Origin: Taudactylus pleione
Taxonomy: Eukaryota > Chordata > Amphibia > Anura > Myobatrachidae
Length of the DNA stretch: 64,000 nt
Assembly (NCBI GenBank): GCA_031769625.1
Contig: JAUIMM010000016.1
Span: 14,733,001-14,797,000 of the forward strand
Reading direction: 5' to 3'
The first letter of the stretch is position 1; each line of letters begins with the position of its first letter. The notes beneath the pieces are model-generated. The model was not told where the DNA came from. It ran no database searches and worked only from the letters and a program-made list of their open reading frames with translations. Both the position numbers and the translations under genes were made by a program. Positions 56,346-64,000 of the stretch are shown here, piece by piece.

Positions 56346-57275
56346 AGGTTGTCCCTGCGTGGCCAACTGTTCTCTTCTGCTTCCAACTCCCACAACCACG
56401 TCAGTCTTCATTACTACATCAATCAAAAGGGCCGTAACTAAACTTTTTGGTGCCCTGAGCCAGAAAGAGCATAGGCGCCCCACCCCTATTTTTGAAACTG
56501 TGACATTAGACACACACACAAAACAGAGGCATGGACTCATGGGGGAGGGGCATGACAAATCTGATTTGTCCCATATGATGATGAAGGGTACTGATCCCTT
56601 TGTATCACTATTACCCAGGTGTCACTGCCATAACAGTGTGAATCCAACGGCTGCAGTGATGATACACAATTATTATGCTGTATAACTTACCAGCTCTAGA
56701 TATTGGAGAGCGCTGGTGAAGCTGCACTTGAGCAGGATTTGTCCACCTTCAGAAGAACAGCTTTGCATAAGCCTGGAGCCGGCAATGTAAATCACCGAAT
56801 GAAGGTATAGAAAGAGCGCTGCTTGTAGTGTATATACAGCAGATATCAGCAGCAGGGAGATCCATGTATGTACCCTGCACCGGCAGCTGAACTCACAGGC
56901 AAAGGTACTCGACACTCAGAGCCCAAGGGTGTTAGACTGAGCCTTAAGGCTGCATTACCTGGTATTTTCCTAGGAAGGCGACCCTGCATTTGTTTTGCAA
57001 GCCTTATACCCCTATGTAGGTCAGCCCCATGCTGAAAAGGCTCTGAGCTCTCCACACATTGTACCAACTTACATTAATGGTAAACAGCCCAAGCTATGTT
57101 CACTGGTGTTTAGTTCACTTTTCGGGTGAAGCTAAATTTTTTTTTAAATCCTTTGTTTAATTTCTGTTTATTTTTTTTGACACTGGAAAGGGTAGTCATC
57201 ATCATCAGAGCTTTGCACCAGAAGTCGAGCACCCGGAGATATCCCTCCAGGCAGAGAAAAAAAGAGAGAGTCTAA
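56346..57275. other. Repeat fragment and unrecognised DNA
   Basis: 56427-56600 matches 57477-57610 in the same orientation (CTTTTTGGTGCCCTG, CCAGAAAGAGCAT, GGCATGGACTCATGGGG), an interspersed repeat with a GGGCCGTAACTA-like start. The rest shows no gene. Confidence 0.5.
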
Positions 57276-57431
57276 GGAGGAGATGTATCAAACTTTTAAA
57301 AGAGAAAAGTTGGAGAAGTGGAGCTTCTAACTGTCATTTTATAGAAGGTGCTAGACAAATGTTAGTTGAAGTTAGTTCCTAAGGGCAACTTCTTCACTTT
57401 TCTACTTTAGAAGGTTTGATGTATCTCCCCC
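57276..57431. mobile_element. MITE with GGAGGAGATGTATC termini, TSD TAA
   Basis: 156 bp. Left GGAGGAGATGTATCAAAC; right in reverse GGGGGAGATACATCAAACC. TAA on both sides (57273-57275, 57432-57434). Same family as 10191-10382, with the shared middle GGGCAACTTCT. Non-coding. Confidence 0.78.
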
Positions 57432-57476
57432 TAAGAGAGGAAGCATAAGGGTGAGAGAAAATATATGTTATCTATC

Positions 57477-57670
57477 AGAGCCGTTACTTACTAGACTTTT
57501 TGGTGCCCTGTGCCAGAAAGAGCATTGGCACCCCCCCTATTTTTTAAATAGGTCGATAACACCCAAAAAAGGGCCATGGCCTCATGGGGAAGGGCCAGGG
57601 AAGAGCTAGGGGAGGCCGGGAGATACTGGGGATAAAATAAGAGGAAACTACAAGTGAGAATGATAATAAA
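57477..57670. repeat. Interspersed repeat, second copy of 56427 type
   Basis: GAGCCGTTACTTACTAGAC, CTTTTTGGTGCCCTG, CCAGAAAGAGCATTGGC and GGGCCATGGCCTCATGGGG match the 56427 copy with substitutions. Class unknown. Confidence 0.6.
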
Positions 57671-58420
57671 CACAAAATTGACAGGCCCAAACTTTAGTCT
57701 GTCTATCCTCTTCCTCCCTGTTGTATTTGTAGAAACTGTAGCTTGTTTCTGTATATTCTGTGGGTAGTAATTGCTATTGATATCAACCCTGTAATAATTA
57801 CAACTGCTGGTGTTACACTACAGTAATCTATATATAAAAATAATAATCCTAACCTGATTTTAATTAGGTCATCACGCTTGCCCAGCAGTTGAGGTCTGTA
57901 ACTATTAGTTACCACATATAAACCTACTGATAATATCTGAACAGATTGGGAACATATGTGAGTACATCAAATACGGTCTGAAAGATTATGGAACCTTTTG
58001 CTGATCCATGGTAACTGGAAAATAATGATAATTAGAACCAAATATCTAGCTCCAAACATTTGTTTTCTGTCTTAATGGTAATTAAAAATAAGAACAGACA
58101 TTTGCTGTGGTCTCTAGAGAATTTCAATAAATTATTTTCATGTGTTTGTGTAAACATTTCATAAAGTTAATTAGTATCATGCACAACCCAATAGGGGTTA
58201 CTTAGTGTTACTGTCACACACTACAGCGAGTGAGAATTTCAAAATTCTTCTGTGAAATATTTGCTTCATTCAGTATTTGGCCACAAAAGTGGTGGAATAT
58301 TACATTACTTTAACTTTTCCACTCCTGCTCCAACCAAATAAACAGCAGAATCAGACATCATCCCAGCTATTGTTATACACTACAAACTGAAATTCCCCAA
58401 AATGATAATTTACAAATACA
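57671..58420. other. No gene recognised
   Basis: AT-rich sequence, no signatures. Confidence 0.4.
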
Positions 58421-58939
58421 GGGCCTGATTCAGCTTGGATCGCAGTTGCTAACTTGTGTGCAATTCTGTAGGCATGTCTTAGGCAAATATATGCAAATGC
58501 TGCATTTGCAATTCCGTTGCAAGACTAACATAGACACGCCTTCTGCCTACGCTCACGTTCATAAAACCGCCCAAACCAGGCCAAACATCGGACACATCGA
58601 AGGACATTGAACCCACACCCAGTATTGTGGTAGGTCAGACCTTACTCACAAATTGCTAACTTTCCAGGTCCCGTGGAACGCCCATGCAACGGAGTTCAAA
58701 CGCACAGGCACCCCTGCGTTTCCCCAACCACCCCCCCTTTCACCAACCCAAACACTCTCTGCCTGTCAACCAATCTGCTAATGCCCTGCGTGGAGTCTGT
58801 GGTGTCAGTGCGTTCACAATGGCGAGTTTGCGCACCTGCACTGCGGTCTGCGATGCAGAGATGCATACGCATGCGCAGTGTGCATCAATCCACCAATAGT
58901 GTGTGCATTAGCAACTGCGATCCAACCTGAGTCAGGCCC
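58421..58939. mobile_element. Harbinger-type MITE, TSD ACA
   Basis: 519 bp. Left GGGCCTGATTCAGCTTGGAT; right in reverse GGGCCTGACTCAGGTTGGAT. The inverted repeat continues CGCAGTTGCTAA. ACA on both sides (58418-58420, 58940-58942). Interior has CpG and GCATGCGCAG-type words. Terminal words match the 7.65-kb Harbinger. Non-coding; internal frames are artefacts. Confidence 0.85.
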
Positions 58940-59252
58940 ACAGTATGGAATCTAACTTGAAGATTGCATGTCTGCAAAACAACCTTTTCCACCTGTCTAA
59001 AAACAAAAGAAAATTGACCCTTTAAAGTGAGAGGTCTATAGAAGACAATATTATAAATCATTATCATGAATCCATTGTGCAGGGCCTATCTGACCATCAT
59101 AATCTCAATGCAACTCATTAAAGTTAAGTCATGTTATTGTAAACTTTTAACTCTTTCATTTGTCAGACACCTCAGCTTAAATGGAACATGAGCTAGCATC
59201 TCTGAATAAAAGCCCATTGATCTGTATTTCCTGGACCTTTCTGTTTTTAAAC

Positions 59253-59669
59253 TGGGTACACACTAGGTCGACTTGATGGTCGACTGGCCATCGCGACGAC
59301 GGAGCAGCCTATTCAGGTATACAATACCAATAAGACACTTGACATGTCGTCCTGACGTCACAGTTGGACGGGCATTTGATCCGCCATCCTATCTAACGAA
59401 TGGGGAGTTAGCAAACACAAGGTGTGGCCTCTCCCACTCGCTAAAACTTGGACCATAGATAAATGTGTGTGCCAGGAAGTGGGCAATTTCTCCTCCTCAG
59501 TGGCTGGCCTTGGCCCCTGCTGGGCCCCTTAGATAAGCCAGTGTCAAGGTAATTAGTACTGACTCCACCCCCTTCTCAGCACCCCTAATAGCCATATGCA
59601 CTTTACACACCACAAGCTGCAATTGTTATTCTGCTTCCTTATATTTCACTTGTTCTGCACACCTCTTAA
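59253..59669. repeat. One-ended MITE with CTGGGTACACACTAGG terminus
   Basis: Left end of the 6028-type family. No matching right end was found before the next copy begins at 59670. Confidence 0.5.
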
Positions 59670-59896
59670 GCTGGGTACACATTAGGTTGACGGATTGGCC
59701 ATCCGGCCGATCCGCCTTCCTATCTGATAATTGGTAAACTGCATACACACTTACCAATCATCAGCCCGATGTGTCAGCCTAACGTCACAACTGGGCAGGT
59801 ATTTACATGTGTCCACCCATTTGTGATGTCAGTAACCAGCAGCCTATGCAGCAAGTGTAGGGGCGGGCGGCTGACCACCCCTGCACACAGCACTAT

Positions 59897-60482
59897 GGAC
59901 CTCATGCAGAGTCGGTCGAAGCGGCCGCACGGTCGTGCGGGAAAAGGGGCTGGATATGCAAATGATTCCCTCGCAAGTTGCGTCCCTAAGTTCGGATCGG
60001 GTGGTGGCCGACCAAGGGGAGGAAGCGGTCGGAACGCAAAAAATATGCCCCCTTCTCGTTCGCATTACACGTCATCTCCGGCCATATAAGGATTAATCGC
60101 GAGCATCGGTAACCATCGGAACTGGTTGACCATACCTTCTCTTAAGCTCTACGATCATGTCAGTGTAAAACCTTCCATGTCACGTGTGCCATGACACTAC
60201 TTTGTAATTTATGCACTCCCATAAAACGCCGTTCGCATAATTAGGCACGCCTGCGTTCGGATCTCCACTCCCCCCGTTTTCAAGCACCTTCCCCTGTTAC
60301 CACCCACAAACGCCTCATTCTGTCACTCAAACTACCGACCTGGCTGTGTTCAAGGAGAGAGAAATTTCTGATCGTAGCGGCTAGTTTGCGCACGCGCATT
60401 GCAAACTTTACGCATGCGCAGTATAGCGAACATCGGTGGTGTACGACTGTGCGGCCGCTTCGACCGACTCTGAATGAGGTCC
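59897..60482. mobile_element. Harbinger-type MITE, TSD TAT
   Basis: 586 bp. Left GGACCTCATGCAGAGTCGGT; right in reverse GGACCTCATTCAGAGTCGGT. The inverted repeat continues CGAAGCGGCCGCAC. TAT on both sides (59894-59896, 60483-60485). Its left terminal word GGACCTCAT-CAGAG equals that of the 7.65-kb Harbinger at 36877, which suggests that lineage could mobilise it. Confidence 0.88.
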
Positions 60483-60493
60483 TATGTGCCTAT

Positions 60494-60670
60494 GGGGTCT
60501 ATTTACTAAGCAGTGTTAGGAGACAGAGTGAAAAGTGATAAGAAAGTGATAAGGTGTCATTTTTCAAACACAGCCTGTGAGAGGACAGTTGGGAGCTGAT
60601 TGGCTGGCACCTTATCACTTTCATATCACTTTTCACTCTGTCTCCTAACACTGCTTAGTAAATAGACCCC
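60494..60670. mobile_element. Near-perfect palindromic MITE, TSD TAT
   Basis: 177 bp. About 63-bp arms, GGGGTCTATTTACTAAGCAG at both ends inverted and continuing through GTTAGGAGACAGAGTGAAAA with one or two differences. TAT on both sides (60491-60493, 60671-60673). High arm identity suggests recent activity. Confidence 0.88.
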
Positions 60671-60837
60671 TATATATCTTCAGATATATTGGCCATTGGC
60701 TGTGCTGCACAGCCGATGCGATATGTCTGTGAGCAATGTCGTTCACAGACATATCTCTGGTAAACAACTGCTGATGCGCCCATGATATATCAGCCGTTTA
60801 ATTGAATGGCCGATATATCGGCCAGTGTGTACCCAGC

Positions 60838-60975
60838 ATAAAATTATAAGCTCCTTTGGGCATGATCCATCTTTCTATATCTGTCACTGTATGTCATTTT
60901 TGTCATGATCTCCTCAATGTACAGAGCTACGGAATATCCTAGTGCTTTATAAATAAAGGTAATACAAATAATAAG
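60838..60975. repeat. L2-like LINE 3' tail
   Basis: TTATAAGCTCCTTTGGGCA, then TCACTGTATGTCAT, CAATGTACAGAGCTACGGAA and GTGCTTTATAAATAAA, ending in an AATA-type short repeat. This layout is the well-known 3' end of L2/CR1-type LINEs in vertebrates. No coding part is attached. Confidence 0.6.
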
Positions 60976-61598
60976 CATAATTTCATTAATGCTCATCAGA
61001 TTATTTGCATTTAAGGTGATTAGTGTGAAACGTAGAACCACCAATGTTTTATTGTTTGAAATGCAACCTCCTTGTTTTGCTGGGGACTCTCTCATCAGGG
61101 CCACCCATGGCAATGCATTTGATCGTCCAAATGAACAATTTAGGATAGCCTTCTTATTGTGCACATGTGGTTGCAGGGTCCCCAGGTACAAAACATATGT
61201 AGTGGTTACTGACGTAAAGCCACAAACATATGCCTTTCTTTCTATGCAAAACATAAAAGTAGGGAAATGATGAGTGACAGGGCCTTAGGCAATGCCAATG
61301 GGTATTATACTCTGGGGGCAAACTGAAAAAGTTCACTACACGGTACATAGTTTGAAAGAAAAGAAACATCTGGACCTCTCAAATTTCATCTCCACTGCTG
61401 TCATTTTTCCGGTTAACACATAACAATAAGTTGAATTACACTATTAAGACAACTAATGCATTGCACAATCTCATAACTGGTCGTGATTTAGCGTAGTTTC
61501 TCTGCTGCCTCCTTAGGACATGAGATTTCAAATATACAGGTGAATTAATGTAATTATTTTGGCTGGTAAATATTCCACATGTTATCATACAAGCAATA
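60976..61598. other. No gene recognised
   Basis: Frames at 60844-61270 have no domain, and part of the minus frame is antisense to the LINE tail. Confidence 0.4.
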
Positions 61599-62011
61599 CA
61601 GGTTGAGTCTCCGATATCCAAAATGCTTGGGACCAGGGGTATTTTTGATAACGGAATATTCCGTATATTGGAATATTTGCATATCATAATGAAATATCTT
61701 GGAAATGGGACCCAAATACACACACAGAATGCATTTATGTGTTACATACACGTTATACACACAGCCTGCGATTAATTTTATACAATATTTTCAATAATTT
61801 TGTGGCTCAAACAAAGTTTGTGTACAAACATAAAATTCAGTTATGTTTCATATACACCCTATACACATAATTTTATACAATATTTGTAATAATTTGTGCC
61901 TTAGAAAAAGTTTGTGTACATTGAACCATCAAAAATCAAAGGTTTAATTTTCTCAGTCAAGCAAAAAATATTCCGTATTTCGGAATATTTGGGTATGGGA
62001 GACTCAACCTG
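61599..62011. mobile_element. Pogo/Tigger-like MITE
   Basis: 413 bp. Left CAGGTTGAGTCTCCGATATC; right in reverse CAGGTTGAGTCTCCCATACC. The interior has CCAAAATGCTTGGGACC and repeated GGAATATTCCGTAT words, which recall the Tigger-related CAGGTTGAGTATCC repeats of vertebrates. Flanks both read CAATA (61594-61598, 62012-62016), not the simple TA expected, so the class is tentative. Confidence 0.65.
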
Positions 62012-62662
62012 CAATATAATCTCTTTGGGTAACGTTACTGACTGAGAAACTTTAAATGTTATTAGTGGCTCCTGACTTTAGGATGGACTCACTTGCATCA
62101 TAATTCCTGTTATTGATCCGCCATTGTGAAATTATTATACAAAACTAAGGCAGAACTTAACTATCTCTATTAGGGGTCTATTTATTATTTTGTGCATAAA
62201 ACCCCTGAAAATGCATCAAGGTGCTGTATTTTAGGGGTGTTCATCATTACAGACATGCTGGGACATGGGCGTACGTGATCACTTTACTTCTGGGTTCAGA
62301 CCTGGCTGAGCTATCTACGTATACACTGCCATTAGGCAAAGAGCCAGCCCCAGGTCTACTAGTACGGAAGTTGCAGGAAGCTCACGATTTTTTGGGTAGC
62401 CGTAGCCCCCACACCCCTGGAAGAGTAGGCACTTCTCCCGCATCCTGCCCACTTCCTAGTGAAATGGGCAGAATGAGGAGAATCTTACCGTGGTTCGGCG
62501 ATCTGTCGGGAGGGGGCAGGGCTTAATGAAGAGATTCTAAGCTAATTGAGCCATTTGGCTCCACCCCCTATTCAAATGCCAGCAATTCCCGGTATTTCGT
62601 GGCAAGTTGCAGGGCCTAATGATGCGATAGTCTGGCCATGCCCCCCAACACTGCCCGCTTCT
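62012..62662. other. No gene; one MITE end at 62172
   Basis: GGGGTCTATTTATTA at about 62172 matches the 50420/60494 MITE terminus, but no partner end was found. The rest is unrecognised. Confidence 0.4.
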
Positions 62663-62803
62663 CCTGGGATTAAGACTTCAAACGTCAGTAAGTATGCATA
62701 AAAAAACACACAGGGGCTGATTCTGAGCCGGACTCACTGTCAGACAGTGTAGTGATTTTTTGCTACTGTGCATGTGTCTAAGGTAGGGATGAGCGGGTTC
62801 GGT
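62663..62803. repeat. Duplicated 141-bp block, copy 1, with hAT 5' tip
   Basis: Matches 63286-63426 at a constant offset of 623 bp with few differences. Its last 20 bases (62784-62803, TAGGGATGAGCGGGTTCGGT) are a hAT 5' terminus that stops abruptly at a TATC microsatellite. Confidence 0.9.
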
Positions 62804-62998
62804 GCCTATCTATCAATCTATCTACAGTCTCTCACTCTCTGGGGGGTTTCTACATCTATCTATCTATCTATCTATCTATTAACAGTCTCTCACTCTCAGG
62901 GGGGTTTCTACATCTATCTATCTATCTATCTATCTATCTTCTATCTATCAATCTATCTATCTACAGTCTCCCACTCTCTGGGGAGTTTCTACATCTCC
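62804..62998. repeat. TATC microsatellite with interspersed unit
   Basis: TATC tracts alternate with ACAGTCTCTCACTCT, GGGG(G/A)-GTTTCTACATC; the composite unit repeats about three times. Confidence 0.9.
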
Positions 62999-63285
62999 AC
63001 TAATTGGACCTCAAGGTCCTTGCATGGGCAGCAAGGCCCTTTGGACCTTGTTGGATGTGCCCTATTGTTGCTGGTTGCAAAGGGGCCCCCATAACAGTTC
63101 AAGCTTCAGGGCCCCAAAAGTGTAAATCCGCCACTGGCCATGACTGCCCTCGCACTATGTTGCCTATACTCTTGAACGGCCCTTGAGCTGACACTGATCA
63201 GGAAGCACAAATGTGTGCGGTAATTACCAGAGAAGGATCATTTGAATCTCTTTCCAAGAGTAACAAAATGTGAAGATGGCATTAG
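62999..63285. other. Repeat-like DNA, no gene
   Basis: Includes GGCCCC and a CCGCCACTGG-type terminus near 63137 (reverse CAGTGGCGGATTTACAC), recalling the terminus at 3261. Not otherwise classified. Confidence 0.35.
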
Positions 63286-63426
63286 CCTGGGATTAAGACT
63301 TCAAACTTCAGTAAGTATGCATAAAAAAACACACAGCGGCTGATTCTGAGCCGGACTCACTGTCAGACAGTGGAGTGATTTTTTGCTACTGTGCATGTGT
63401 CTAAGGTAGGGATGAGCGGGTTCGGT
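63286..63426. repeat. Duplicated 141-bp block, copy 2
   Basis: Second copy of 62663-62803. Here the hAT 5' terminus at its right edge continues into a fuller hAT element. Confidence 0.9.
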
Positions 63427-64000
63427 TCTCAGAGAACCAAACCCACCCAAATTTCGGGGATCCCTCACCCGAGGCAAAACCTTGCTATCCCGCCGTCGGG
63501 TCGCAAGGTTCTGTACTGAGCGGGCTTAATGCTGATTGGCTGAGAGAGCCGTCTGTCACGGCCCTCAGCCAATCAGCGTTAAGCCCATATAATATGCACA
63601 CAGGAAGCAAAAGAAGATGGCGCCCTCCATCCCCCACTGCCTGATGCCGCCGGTACCTCCCGCTGCTGGCACCCCCACTGGCAGCATCCCCTGCTGCCAA
63701 CATCACTGCTGCCGACACTGCCGGCACCCTGCACTGCTGCCCCATGTGCTGAGGTCACTGTCAGCAACCCCCAGACTGCCGGCACTCCCACCCTGGGGAC
63801 ACCACCAGCACCCCTGCACTTCCAACACTGTCAGCACACATGCACTGAGGACACCGCTGACACCCCCACTCTGCTGACACCACCGGCACCCTGCATGGAG
63901 AACACCCCTCCACTGCCGACACAGTCAGCAAACCTGCACTGAGGACACCGCTGGTACCCCCACTCTGCTGACACTGTCGGCACCCTTCATAGAGAACACC
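63407..64000 (+). mobile_element. hAT element 5, 5' end, cut by window edge
   Basis: 5' terminus TAGGGATGAGCGGGTTCGGT at 63407, then leader sequence like 56110-56330 in reverse (GAGGCAAAACCTTGC, GCTGATTGGCTGAGAGAGCC). Then a GC-rich repetitive stretch from 63620 of GCTGCCGACAC/GGCACCC words. No coding region reached before 64000. The frames in the last 400 bases are repeat artefacts. Confidence 0.8.

Larger units (their letters stand above)
59670..60837. mobile_element. MITE of GCTGGGTACAC family with two nested MITEs
   Basis: Left GCTGGGTACACATTAGG; right in reverse GCTGGGTACACACTGGCC. It is interrupted by 59897-60482 and 60494-60670. Without them it would be about 400 bp. Confidence 0.65.

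Noticed and set aside
60844..61254. 136-aa minus-strand frame, a possible small host gene
   Set aside because: Its C-terminal third is antisense to the L2-like LINE tail and the remainder has no domain, start context or splice signals.
1..64000. tRNA, rRNA or other structural RNA genes
   Set aside because: No cloverleaf with the A and B box words or conserved rRNA segment was seen by eye; an Infernal/tRNAscan search could still find diverged copies.

Overview
The window looks like gene-poor, transposon-saturated vertebrate DNA, most likely from a large-genome frog (Anura). Reasons: it carries hAT, Harbinger/PIF, Tc1-mariner and pogo-like DNA transposons, Penelope-like retroelements and many miniature inverted-repeat elements (MITEs); coding regions have GT..AG introns; no bacterial gene organisation is present. 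The species assignment is inference. I found no convincing host gene. Almost every coding stretch belongs to a mobile element, and only one (the Harbinger accessory gene at 37932-39066, minus strand) conceptually splices to an uninterrupted reading frame.

Layout. 1-1790: a 5'-truncated Penelope-like element (PLE) with an inverted 131-bp piece of its own end fused to its front. 1.8-10.8 kb: mostly unrecognised DNA with two MITEs and a LINE reverse-transcriptase scrap. 10826-14566: an internally deleted hAT copy (minus) carrying two tandem arrays. 15187-17621: a nearly full-length frameshifted second PLE. 17965-22.9 kb: a 185-bp hAT MITE with a perfect 8-bp target-site duplication (TSD), a non-coding hAT derivative ('family B', 18307-20873), two more MITEs and a transcript-like fragment. 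23448-29355: the best preserved hAT element (plus), 5,908 bp, with the 8-bp TSD GTATACAT, a TATA box, a 160-bp tandem array and a BED-finger transposase broken by two frameshifts.

30525-44900: a composite. A second, more decayed hAT transposase gene (31566-34673) runs into a family B segment, and this is interrupted at 36877 by a 7,650-bp Harbinger element (TSD TAT) ending at 44526. The Harbinger holds three genes: a DDE transposase (plus, one intron, three stops, one frameshift), an intact Myb/SANT-like gene (minus, three exons) and a second, different SANT-like gene (minus, three exons, decayed). 45002-46640: a Tc1-like element with about 220-bp inverted repeats. 46.7-53 kb: MITEs, a possible solo LTR and a multi-hairpin module. 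53070-56337: a non-autonomous hAT element (TSD ATTAGAAT) whose interior is a giant palindrome of about 1.25-kb arms built from two head-to-head copies of that hairpin module. 56.3-64 kb: further MITEs, an L2-like LINE tail, a pogo-like MITE, a duplicated 141-bp block and the 5' end of another hAT copy cut by the window edge.

How the parts relate. At least seven hAT-related pieces share terminal motifs (TAG-[GA]-G-[GA]-TG-[AT]-GC), so the autonomous-type copy, its deletion derivatives and the captured palindrome form one mobilisation system. The Harbinger MITEs at 58421-58939 and 59897-60482 have ends resembling those of the 7.65-kb Harbinger. None of the transposases here is intact, so any present mobility would depend on other copies in the genome.
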